Origin: Sulfurimonadaceae bacterium
GTDB taxonomy: Bacteria; Campylobacterota; Campylobacteria; Campylobacterales; Sulfurimonadaceae
Direction: 5' to 3'
Length of the DNA stretch: 5,197 nt
Assembly: GCA_028685945.1 (NCBI GenBank)
Contig: JAQUCZ010000110.1
Location: forward strand, 1-5,197
Every line of letters starts with the position of its first letter. Within the stretch, counting starts at the first letter, position 1. The notes beneath the pieces were generated by a model, which was not told the origin of the DNA, searched no databases, and saw nothing but the letters and a program-made list of their open reading frames with translations. The position numbers and the translations under genes were made by a program. Shown here in pieces: positions 1 through 4,516 of this stretch.

Positions 1-101
1 CCATATCATGCGACCTTGGTCTTGGCAATGGCGCATTTGAAGCGTACGGCTGCGATTTAGGATATGAGTACGTAAAAATCAACGCGGATTATAGAACGTA
101 A
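1..101 (+). CDS. argJ: ArgJ, glutamate N-acetyltransferase (3' end only)
   Basis: Only the last 32 codons are present, read from base 3 to a TAA at 99-101. The translation ends DLGYEYVKINADYRT, preceded by EAYGC. This matches the ArgJ C-terminus, where a YGCDL-Y-YVKINA-YRT tail closes the beta chain of this self-cleaving enzyme. ArgJ moves the acetyl group of N-acetylornithine to glutamate in the cytoplasm, making ornithine for arginine synthesis and regenerating N-acetylglutamate; some versions also use acetyl-CoA. Whether this one is mono- or bifunctional cannot be judged from the tail. The stop codon lies inside the 5-bp duplication that borders the element starting at 103, so the protein is intact but its original 3' flank is now about 1.5 kb away. 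The family call rests on the C-terminal motif alone. Confidence 0.87.
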   Translation, partial: ISCDLGLGNGAFEAYGCDLGYEYVKINADYRT

Positions 102-102
102 A
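98..102 (+). repeat. Target-site duplication, left copy (GTAAA)
   Basis: GTAAA directly abuts the left inverted repeat and contains the argJ TAA stop. An identical copy abuts the right repeat. A five-base match by chance in AT-rich DNA is on the order of one in several hundred, so it is supporting rather than conclusive evidence. Confidence 0.72.
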
Positions 103-130
103 TGTCATTTACAAGAACAAAAGTTACAGG
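103..130 (+). repeat. Left terminal inverted repeat
   Basis: The repeat reads TGTCATTTACAAGAAC, then AAAA, then GTTACAGG. The reverse complement of 1618-1645 is identical except at the first and last base of the AAAA block (TAAT there). Homology stops sharply on both sides. Just inside, 143-150 (GTTACCGG) echoes the inner 8 bases, so this end has three TTAC(A/C)(A/G)G units, starting at 109, 124 and 144. Such iterated units could be transposase-binding sites. Confidence 0.88.
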
Positions 131-149
131 GCAACAATAAATGTTACCG

Positions 150-188
150 GAGGATTGAAGATTGGTTCAAAACAATGCAACAATCCTC
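150..188 (+). other. Two-part hairpin inside the left end of the element
   Basis: GAGGATTG (150-157) pairs perfectly with CAATCCTC (181-188), and within it ATTG (161-164) pairs with CAAT (173-176), leaving an 8-base loop and a small 3x4 internal loop. A pyrimidine stretch (GACTTCTTTTC) follows, so it could act as a weak terminator against read-through from argJ or as an RNA structure. It also covers the candidate start of the short frame at 162 and part of its ribosome-binding site, so it could modulate that start. The structure is read by eye; no energy was computed. Confidence 0.4.
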
Positions 189-320
189 GACTTCTTTTCA
201 AAATTTCCAAACCAGTTATTTGAATTTGTCATAGTCACCGACATCAATATTAAAGCACATCCCAACTACTACAAAGCAATCTTCCGTAATATAAAAACAA
301 ATAAATACTTCTCAATATAA
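162..320 (+). CDS. Possible 52-residue protein or gene remnant
   Basis: An open frame runs from TTG at 162 to TAA at 318-320. GGAGG at 149-153 lies 8 bases before this TTG, a good ribosome-binding distance, and an in-frame TGA at 156 rules out a longer start. The product would be small and rich in aromatic and hydrophobic residues, with stretches such as DFFSKFPNQLFEFVIVTDIN and AHPNYYKAIF, which read like part of a folded domain rather than random sequence. I do not recognise the family. It could be a genuine small gene of the element, or the surviving tail of a larger gene, such as a lost mobility gene, left when the element shrank. Other frames here are also partly open, so coding is not certain. 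It ends 22 bases before the AT-rich promoter region of the ATPase gene. Confidence 0.35.
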   Translation: MVQNNATILDFFSKFPNQLFEFVIVTDINIKAHPNYYKAIFRNIKTNKYFSI

Positions 321-341
321 AAGGCAAATCAATAAAATATA

Positions 342-370
342 TTGATTATATTATTGATTGATATTATAAT
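342..370 (+). promoter_or_regulatory. Secondary candidate promoter for the ATPase gene
   Basis: TTGATT (342-347), 17 bases, then a perfect TATAAT (365-370). The -35 box matches 4 of 6 consensus positions. Both boxes lie within the 10-bp inverted repeat at 341-374, so occupancy of that dyad would block this promoter. It is weaker than the downstream promoter and could be an accident of AT-rich sequence. Confidence 0.35.
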
Positions 371-380
371 CAATTTATCT

Positions 381-400
381 TATTGACATATTGGTCAATA
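381..400. promoter_or_regulatory. Operator-like dyad overlapping the -35 box
   Basis: TATTGAC (381-387) and GTCAATA (394-400) form a perfect 7-bp inverted repeat with a 6-base spacer. The dyad covers the whole -35 hexamer and extends into the spacer, the classic place for a repressor. The regulator is unknown; the ATPase has a C-terminal winged-helix-like region and could autoregulate, but that is speculation. Confidence 0.5.
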
Positions 401-411
401 GTTAGTATAAT
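383..411 (+). promoter_or_regulatory. Consensus sigma-70 promoter of the ATPase gene
   Basis: TTGACA (383-388) and TATAAT (406-411) are both perfect and exactly 17 bases apart, giving a start near 418 and a leader of about 60 bases to the ATG at 477. A full consensus -35 box is unusual in Campylobacterota, where -10 boxes normally stand alone. It could indicate an element of foreign origin or one selected for expression in many hosts. Confidence 0.78.
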
Positions 412-466
412 TTATAAAATATATTGATTTGAAAACATTTAATTTTTATATGGTTTGTCATTGCCG

Positions 467-472
467 AGGAGG
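467..472 (+). promoter_or_regulatory. Ribosome-binding site fixing the ATPase start
   Basis: AGGAGG lies four bases before ATG 477. Neither the in-frame TTG at 429 nor the ATG at 450 has a comparable site, and the extra 16 residues they would add do not resemble the family N-terminus. Confidence 0.75.
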
Positions 473-476
473 AAAG

Positions 477-1586
477 ATGCTGTTTCAATATGGAAAAGTT
501 GTTACCGGAAGTCACTTTTATGATAGAAAAGAGATGCAAAAGAAGGTGTTGAATTTTCTTACATCCGGACAATCTTTTATGATAAAAGCTCCTAGACGCT
601 ATGGAAAAACATCACTCATTAAAGAAGTAATGCGCAAAAATAATATTGATTGTTTTTCGATAGATTTCAGAAAAACTCCCCGCTTAGAGATATTCAATGA
701 TATGCTCCTAGAATATGTCTACTCTAAAATGGGAATAAAGGGTGCGATTGGGCAGATGAAAGAGAATGCAATCGCCTTTTTACGGCAGCATAAGACGACC
801 GTTGGTATCAAAACAGATATTTTTGAGACATCCGTCGAGTTTTTCAGTAACGACAAAACCTCTCAAGATATACGCTTGACTAGAGCATTAGACTTTCTTG
901 AAAATGTTGCAAAAGAGCTAAATACAAGATTCTACGTCTTTTTTGACGAGTTTCAGGATGTAAAAAAGATCACTTCGGAATTTGATATATTAGAATTGAT
1001 GCGCGGTGCCATACAACACCATGAACATATTTGTTATATCTTTGCGGGTTCTAATATGACTATGATGACAGAGGTGTTTGAAAATAAAAAATCTCCCTTT
1101 TACAACTTTTGCCGAAAATTAAAACTCGACGCATTCGATATAACAGAACTTGCAAAAGAGATCCAAGCTGCTTTAAGAAAAAAAAAGATAGCTTTTGCGT
1201 CCGATGAACTCCTGCTCTCACTTTTACAAAGACTCAAAGGACATCCGGCTAATACCATGCTGGTGATGGGTATCATCGAGAGTAAAATGATGGATAATCA
1301 AAAGATGATGATTGATCAGGCAATCATTGATGAAGCATACGAAGAAGCTCTGGAGGAGATGGGTGATTTAATTAGTGAATACCTAAAAGAGGTACGCACA
1401 AAAGAGCATTTGCACGATGTTCTATTTAGAATGGCGAACGGTGAAGAACAGGTGCTAGAGCCAAGTTCCTTACAGCAAAAGAGGAAGTACCTTGTTGATA
1501 TGGGATATCTACTGCACATTGACCGAGGAGAATATCAAATAATCGATGGTTTTTTAGAAGAAGATTTAAAACGTTTTAATGGCTAA
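477..1586 (+). CDS. AAA ATPase, archaeal-type/STAND-like (ATPase_2 family)
   Basis: A 369-residue cytoplasmic ATP-binding protein. The N-terminus (F14-Y-D-R-K-E) is the variant 'F.gR..E' box that precedes the nucleotide site in the archaeal-ATPase family. Walker A is APRRYGKTS (38-46, K44 and T45), and Walker B is FYVFFDEFQD (152-161, with D157 and E158). A sensor-1-like YIFAGSN follows at 187-193, then a helical lid (about 220-290) and a C-terminal winged-helix-like segment with 'MGYLLHIDRGEYQIIDGF' (from about 342). Length and layout fit a complete gene. Members of this family (PF01637 type, MNS clade of STAND NTPases) are often multicopy and of uncertain function; roles in DNA transactions or defence are guesses. 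The gene sits alone inside an inverted-repeat element, with its own consensus promoter and only 31 bases from stop to right end. It is not IstB, TnsC or TniB by motif, though a role in the element's own transposition cannot be excluded. The start at 477 is chosen for its AGGAGG. Confidence 0.85.
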   Translation: MLFQYGKVVTGSHFYDRKEMQKKVLNFLTSGQSFMIKAPRRYGKTSLIKEVMRKNNIDCFSIDFRKTPRLEIFNDMLLEYVYSKMGIKGAIGQMKENAIAFLRQHKTTVGIKTDIFETSVEFFSNDKTSQDIRLTRALDFLENVAKELNTRFYVFFDEFQDVKKITSEFDILELMRGAIQHHEHICYIFAGSNMTMMTEVFENKKSPFYNFCRKLKLDAFDITELAKEIQAALRKKKIAFASDELLLSLLQRLKGHPANTMLVMGIIESKMMDNQKMMIDQAIIDEAYEEALEEMGDLISEYLKEVRTKEHLHDVLFRMANGEEQVLEPSSLQQKRKYLVDMGYLLHIDRGEYQIIDGFLEEDLKRFNG

Positions 1587-1617
1587 TACTTAGTAAAAAA
1601 GAAAGCTAGAATTCCTA

Positions 1618-1645
1618 CCTGTAACATTAGTTCTTGTAAATGACA
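1618..1645 (-). repeat. Right terminal inverted repeat
   Basis: Read on the minus strand it begins TGTCATTTACAAGAAC, continues TAAT and ends GTTACAGG, matching the left repeat at 26 of 28 positions. It starts 31 bases after the ATPase stop codon, so the gene is packed almost against this end. Confidence 0.88.
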
Positions 1646-1650
1646 GTAAA
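1646..1650 (+). repeat. Target-site duplication, right copy (GTAAA)
   Basis: GTAAA directly follows the right inverted repeat and equals bases 98-102. Joining 1-102 to 1651 onward restores a plausible uninterrupted locus: the argJ stop codon, nine bases, then a stem-loop. Confidence 0.72.
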
Positions 1651-1658
1651 ACACTCCA

Positions 1659-1691
1659 TGGCATGTAATCTCTTACATGCCAAAGCTTTTT
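1659..1691 (+). terminator. Stem-loop terminator, probably the displaced argJ terminator
   Basis: TGGCATGTAA (1659-1668) and TTACATGCCA (1673-1682) make a perfect 10-bp stem with loop TCTC, followed by AAGC and five T residues (1687-1691). With the 103-1645 element and one GTAAA copy removed, this stem begins nine bases after the argJ stop codon, which is normal terminator spacing. In the present arrangement it would terminate transcripts leaving the ATPase gene. The four bases between stem and T-run make it less than ideal. Confidence 0.6.
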
Positions 1692-1772
1692 CAATACACC
1701 ATTCTTCACAAATAAAATAATCGTTTTTACCATAAGAATTTACAAAAGCGTTGGCGGCAGCATCGTTTTATG

Positions 1773-1833
1773 CTCGTAACACGGACTTCAGTCCGTATGA
1801 ACTACTTTAACAGGCTAAAGCCTGTGTTACGAG
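1773..1833. repeat. REP-like bipartite palindromic element (61 bp)
   Basis: Outer arms CTCGTAACAC (1773-1782) and GTGTTACGAG (1824-1833) are perfect inverted repeats. Each arm runs into its own small hairpin: ACGGACT/AGTCCGT (1781-1796) and ACAGGCT/AGCCTGT (1810-1825), each with a 2-base loop, joined by a 13-base linker. Paired hairpins of the GGACTTCAGTCC and AGGCTAAAGCCT kind are typical of REP/BIME sequences spread by REP-associated tyrosine (IS200/Y1-like) transposases. The usual GTAG-type 5' tetranucleotide is not clearly present (GTAAC here). The whole can also fold as one cruciform. It lies in non-coding DNA, as expected. Confidence 0.7.
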
Positions 1834-1881
1834 GTTTTTGACATGCCAAATTTTTTAAACACAAAATCCCCTTAGTAGATG

Positions 1882-1887
1882 TATAAT
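1882..1887 (+). promoter_or_regulatory. -10 box for the small membrane gene
   Basis: A perfect TATAAT preceded directly by TG, with no convincing -35 partner, as is common in Campylobacterota. The predicted start near 1894 leaves a leader of about 95 bases before ATG 1988, with no obvious regulatory fold in it. Confidence 0.5.
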
Positions 1888-1987
1888 TCCTTTTTATTTC
1901 ACACTTGGTTTAATGAGATCAAACGATATCTATATTGAATGTGATTGCTTTGAAACAAAATGAACTTTTTTATGAAAAAGGAGTTAA

Positions 1988-2209
1988 ATGATACACTTTA
2001 CCGTATTTGACAAGATTGCCGTGGCTATATCGATCATTATGATTGTTATGCTGTTTGCAATCAGCTTGAAAGCGTCGGGATTGATACTGAAAGATTTCGA
2101 ATTTATGGGATTTTTTCAGATATGGCTTTTGTTCGGTTTTTACTATTTGGTAAATATGTTTATAAGAGCGGTGTATATTACGAACAAAGAGGGGAATAAA
2201 GAAGTATAA
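1988..2209 (+). CDS. Small two-helix membrane protein, unknown function
   Basis: A 73-residue protein with AAGGAG at 1978-1983, four bases before the ATG. Two hydrophobic segments are clear, roughly residues 9-31 (IAVAISIIMIVMLFAISL is the core) and 41-63 (FFQIWLLFGFYYLVNMFI is the core). They are joined by a short loop with an acidic patch (KDFEF) and followed by a charged tail ending NKEGNKEV. It should therefore sit in the inner membrane. I do not recognise the family. Its stop is 30 bases upstream of the exporter pair on the same strand, so cotranscription is possible, although a separate -10 box overlaps its last codons. The ribosome site, helices and flanking promoter make it more credible than the antisense frame over the same DNA. 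Confidence 0.68.
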   Translation: MIHFTVFDKIAVAISIIMIVMLFAISLKASGLILKDFEFMGFFQIWLLFGFYYLVNMFIRAVYITNKEGNKEV

Positions 2210-2210
2210 T
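2205..2210 (+). promoter_or_regulatory. -10 box for the exporter pair
   Basis: TATAAT overlaps the last codons of the small membrane gene (its TAA is part of the hexamer). The predicted start near 2217 would give a leader of only about 20 bases before GTG 2240. No -35 match is visible, as is usual in this phylum. Confidence 0.45.
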
Positions 2211-2239
2211 TGCGCTTTTAAACGAAGGTGAAAAAAGAC

Positions 2240-3001
2240 GTGAACCAAGAAAAACTAACCATCGATTTGCTCTCGCAAATTGGAAAACTGCTTTTGCAGC
2301 ACGGGGCAGAAACGGAGCTTGTAGAGACAAGCATCAAGCATGCCGCGATGAAACTAGGCGCTAGCAATCTAGCGATTTTAATCTTTCCAAATGCGATTTT
2401 ACTGAGCCTCCCATCAAGTGATAGAGTTTACAATACCCAACTTTACAAAGCAGAGCGCCAAGACGTCAACTTTCGTGCGCTCGATAAAGTGACAACAATC
2501 ATTGAACACATGGATGCCACTACCGACCGTGCGAAGCTTTTAGAAGAGTTAAAGCATGAAGAGGGCTTAAGCCCTATGTACCCTTACTACTTGCGTAATT
2601 TTATGGCGGGTCTTGGGTGCGGGGCGTTTAGTTTGCTTTTTGGGGGTGATTGGTATATCTTTTTAGCAACTTTTTTAGCTTCCTCTTTGGGGTTTTATCT
2701 AAACGGTTTTTTGCTCAAGCGCTATTTTAACCCTTTTATAGCGATTATTCTCGTCTCTTTTACTACGACTCTTTATTCGGGATTATTTGCTTTTGGCAAC
2801 GAGGCGGCGCATATTGCTATTGCTTCATCGATTTTATTTTTGGTGCCAAGCGTGGCGTTTATTAATTCCGTAAACGATCTCACCAAGCGCCACTACACTA
2901 CAGGGCTTGTTCGCGGTGTGCGTGGTGTGATTATCTCCTTTGCTATCGCTATCGGGATATCGTTGGCACTGCATCTTTTGGGCGTGGAGAAGTTTGTATG
3001 A
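2240..3001 (+). CDS. ThrE-type exporter, N-terminal half (YjjP-like, DUF1212)
   Basis: A 253-residue inner-membrane protein. A cytoplasmic-looking N-terminal domain of about 115 residues carries the family's HGAET motif (residues 21-25). About five membrane segments follow (roughly 120-136, 138-156, 165-185, 190-210 and 226-248), with a conserved VPS-FINSV-DL...GLVRG stretch at about 202-226. In Corynebacterium ThrE the two halves are fused and export threonine and serine. In E. coli the separate YjjP and YjjB form a succinate exporter. The substrate here is therefore open between small amino acids and dicarboxylates. Two GTG starts are possible: 2228 has no properly spaced ribosome site, while 2240 has AAGGTGA eight bases upstream, so I prefer 2240. 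The stop overlaps the next start by four bases (ATGA), implying translational coupling to the partner subunit. Confidence 0.87.
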   Translation: MNQEKLTIDLLSQIGKLLLQHGAETELVETSIKHAAMKLGASNLAILIFPNAILLSLPSSDRVYNTQLYKAERQDVNFRALDKVTTIIEHMDATTDRAKLLEELKHEEGLSPMYPYYLRNFMAGLGCGAFSLLFGGDWYIFLATFLASSLGFYLNGFLLKRYFNPFIAIILVSFTTTLYSGLFAFGNEAAHIAIASSILFLVPSVAFINSVNDLTKRHYTTGLVRGVRGVIISFAIAIGISLALHLLGVEKFV

Positions 3002-3450
3002 TTTTAGATATAGGTATCGGTTTTTGCGTATCGCTTGCTGTTGCGATCCTTTTTAATGCCCCCGTGCGCTCTTTGGTGCCCATCATTTTTTTAGGAATCG
3101 GAGCGGTGCTTAGTAAAAACTTTATGCTGCACTATGGCTTTAGTTTAGAATTTGCAACCTTTGTCGCATCGTTTTTTATCGGTCTAGTGAGTATCTATTT
3201 TGCGCATAGGCAAAAGATCCCGATTTTGGTCTATGCAATATGCAGCTCTATCGTTTTGGTTCCCACGATTAACGCGTATAAAGCGATGATAGGGCTTATT
3301 CAAATCTCGACCCACCAACTCAGCAATCAAGAGCTTATCACTCAATCGCTTCACTATGGCTTGCGAACGTGGCTAGTCTTTGGTGCCATCGCTATCGGGA
3401 TCGTATTGCCTACGCAGTTTTTGAAAAAATACAGATTTAAAATCTTGTAG
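2998..3450 (+). CDS. ThrE-type exporter, C-terminal half (YjjB-like, DUF3815)
   Basis: A 150-residue, almost wholly hydrophobic protein with about five membrane segments (roughly 3-20, 25-40, 50-68, 74-95 and 119-142). It matches the second half of ThrE in size and in features such as NAPVRSLVPI near residue 20 and the APVR/LVP-type turns between helices. The start ATG overlaps the upstream TGA, so the two subunits are made together and should assemble as one exporter in the inner membrane. The order (YjjP-like then YjjB-like) mirrors the domain order of fused ThrE. The stop is seven bases from the stop of the converging gene. Confidence 0.84.
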   Translation: MILDIGIGFCVSLAVAILFNAPVRSLVPIIFLGIGAVLSKNFMLHYGFSLEFATFVASFFIGLVSIYFAHRQKIPILVYAICSSIVLVPTINAYKAMIGLIQISTHQLSNQELITQSLHYGLRTWLVFGAIAIGIVLPTQFLKKYRFKIL

Positions 3451-3461
3451 CCAAAAGCTAC
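3447..3461. terminator. Small hairpin shared by converging stop codons
   Basis: GTAGC (3447-3451) and GCTAC (3457-3461) flank a CAAAA loop and contain the TAG stop of each converging gene. The stem is only five base pairs and there is no T-run on the plus side, so it is a weak bidirectional terminator at best. Confidence 0.3.
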
Positions 3462-3874
3462 TCTAGCGTGCGTACGCAGCGTACGTGGATGGGGGTGCTT
3501 TTGGCGTATTTATAGGCATTTCCCGTGCGAAAGTGGATCATCCACGCAAAACCGGGGTAGCCCTCGAAGGTCTCAAGGCACCAATACCCTTGGGGTGCGG
3601 TGTGGAGAAACTCTTGTTTGATAGCGGGGCTTTCCCCCGAGTTGCCCACGATCGTTTTAAGCTCCTCCAAGAGTGGCAGGCGCCAGTTTGCGGCGTTGCC
3701 CAGACGCAACTCTTTGCAGTATTTTTGAGCCGCTGCATGGTTCATCGTCGCTGAAAGAGCATCGTCTTGCCATTGCAAACCTCTTTGGGTATCCTCTACG
3801 ACGCTGCCCTCGCGAAGCAGTTGTGCGTGGGCAAGCGAGACACCCAGCAGCAAGATAGAAAGTTTTTTTACCAT
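3458..3874 (-). CDS. Secreted DUF1566 (Lcl C-terminal-like) domain protein
   Basis: A 138-residue exported protein. Residues 1-17 form a signal peptide (positive KK, hydrophobic core, AHA before Q18), giving a periplasmic or surface mature protein of about 121 residues. The remainder is one DUF1566 domain: DTQRGLQWQD (28-37), the cysteine in KYCKEL (C53), the diagnostic NWRLPLLEEL (63-72), a GYW motif (96-98), the AW-I-F---G--Y strand (110-121) and the closing HVRCVR (130-135). C53 and C133 probably form the family's disulfide; C99, where serine is more usual after YW, is an extra cysteine. DUF1566 is a C-type-lectin-like fold found in adhesins such as Legionella Lcl, but the role of short single-domain versions is unknown. 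AAGGGGA seven bases before the ATG supports the start. It is the last gene of the leftward operon, 22 bases after the TRIC-like gene. Confidence 0.83.
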   Translation of the reverse strand: MVKKLSILLLGVSLAHAQLLREGSVVEDTQRGLQWQDDALSATMNHAAAQKYCKELRLGNAANWRLPLLEELKTIVGNSGESPAIKQEFLHTAPQGYWCLETFEGYPGFAWMIHFRTGNAYKYAKSTPIHVRCVRTLE

Positions 3875-3896
3875 AGTTTTCCCCTTTTTTAAAATG

Positions 3897-4508
3897 TTAC
3901 CCCAATGTCGGCAGATGCCACTTCATCTTAAAGGCGATGAGTCTTAGCAAAACGCACACGAGAGCCACAAGCACGATAGTGAATTCGCCAAGCAGCCCGA
4001 ACATCTTTAAAAGCACCAAAAGCGTCGCGGCGATCACGGCTATGGAACCGTAAAAATCGCTGATAAGCACGCTTGGAACCTGATTGATCATAATGTCGCG
4101 AATCACTCCGCCCCCCACGGCGGTGATGAAACTTAGTATTACGATACCGAAAAAATTATACTCGGCATTAATCGCCAAAAGAGCCCCCGTAATGCTAAAG
4201 GCGACAAACCCGATCGTGTCGCTGATAATGAACATCCATTGCTGCTCAATTGAGGGTTTTTTGTAGATTTTAAAAAGAAAAACCGCTCCGAGCGTCGCAA
4301 GAAGGGTTGCTGCGGGGTAGAACGAGGTAAAAGCAAAAGGGGGATTGCTTAAAATGGCATCGCGGATCACCCCGCCGCCCAAAGCGGTCAAGGTGGAAGC
4401 GATGAGAATTCCCAAAATATCGAGACGGTTTTTGATAGCGACCAAAAAACCGCTTAGGCTAAAAGCAATAATCCCCAGTATGTCGGCATAGATGAAAAAT
4501 TCAGGCAT
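3897..4508 (-). CDS. TRIC-type cation channel family protein (YicG/UPF0126)
   Basis: A 203-residue inner-membrane protein with about seven helices, arranged as an internal duplication plus a last helix. Repeat 1 (about 5-84) and repeat 2 (about 93-170) align with an offset of exactly 88 residues: D9...GGGVIRD (44-50) and D97...GGGVIRD (132-138). GGG--RD is the family signature and lies in the kinked pore helices. Prokaryotic TRIC proteins form trimers, each subunit a potassium-permeable pore; the physiological role in bacteria is not settled. Earlier annotation often calls this family UPF0126. It starts eight bases after the carbonic anhydrase stop with only a weak ribosome site, so translation probably depends on coupling. 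All family landmarks are present and nothing suggests damage. Confidence 0.88.
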   Translation of the reverse strand: MPEFFIYADILGIIAFSLSGFLVAIKNRLDILGILIASTLTALGGGVIRDAILSNPPFAFTSFYPAATLLATLGAVFLFKIYKKPSIEQQWMFIISDTIGFVAFSITGALLAINAEYNFFGIVILSFITAVGGGVIRDIMINQVPSVLISDFYGSIAVIAATLLVLLKMFGLLGEFTIVLVALVCVLLRLIAFKMKWHLPTLG

Positions 4509-4516
4509 GCCAAGCG

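Larger units (their letters stand above)
326..430. repeat. Cluster of ATTGAT/ATCAAT dyads upstream of the ATPase gene
   Basis: This very AT-rich stretch repeats ATTGA(T/C) in both orientations at 327-333, 341-347, 353-362, 369-374, 382-387, 394-399 and 422-427. The pairs form dyads: AATCAAT/ATTGATT with a 7-base spacer (327-347), and ATTGATTATA/TATAATCAAT, a perfect 10-bp inverted repeat with a 14-base spacer (341-374). The repeats cover both candidate promoters and the likely transcription start. That arrangement fits binding sites for a regulator or for the element's own ATPase, but protein binding is inferred only from the layout. Confidence 0.6.
103..1645. mobile_element. Transposon-like element carrying an AAA ATPase gene, no transposase seen
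   Basis: The segment is bounded by inverted repeats at 103-130 and 1618-1645 and flanked by identical GTAAA pentamers at 98-102 and 1646-1650. Matched termini plus an abutting short direct repeat are the normal signature of cut-and-paste or replicative transposition. The interior is AT-rich and holds one intact ATPase gene, a strong promoter and a possible short gene or remnant. Nothing inside resembles a DDE, HUH, serine or tyrosine transposase, so movement would need an enzyme supplied in trans. TGT...ACA ends with a 5-bp duplication are known for IS21-like and Tn7-like systems, among others. No family is assigned here. Chance is unlikely, because the repeat is 26/28 identical and the duplication abuts it exactly on both sides. 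Confidence 0.8.

Noticed and set aside
326..430. CRISPR array or replication iterons in the ATTGAT repeat cluster
   Set aside because: Units are too short, irregularly spaced and in both orientations, with no unique spacers and no Rep or Cas gene; promoter and operator function fits better.
429..476. 16-residue N-terminal extension of the ATPase from TTG 429 or ATG 450
   Set aside because: Neither start has a ribosome site, TTG 429 is only about 11 bases after the predicted transcription start, and ATG 477 has AGGAGG and begins where family similarity begins.
142..509. 10-bp direct repeat TGTTACCGGA at 142-151 and 500-509
   Set aside because: The second copy is ordinary coding sequence (Val-Thr-Gly) at the start of the ATPase and the match does not extend; taken as coincidence.
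1627..1770. A 47-codon open frame on the minus strand with a cysteine-containing, protein-like translation (for example SYGKNDYFICEEWCIEKAL)
   Set aside because: It has no start codon, is closed by stops at both ends, crosses the terminator stem, the insertion junction and the right inverted repeat, and so could only be a chance frame or an unidentifiable remnant.
1913..1963. 16-codon possible leader peptide before the small membrane gene
   Set aside because: No ribosome site and no attenuator-like hairpins after it.
1970..2248. Antisense 92-codon frame over the small membrane gene
   Set aside because: No ribosome site, a composition typical of a shadow frame, and the plus-strand frame has a ribosome site, membrane helices and promoters.
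3466..3486. GC-rich palindrome and tandem GCGTACG repeat near the end of the DUF1566 gene
   Set aside because: It simply encodes the conserved Val-Arg-Cys-Val-Arg ending, where GTACGC codons repeat.
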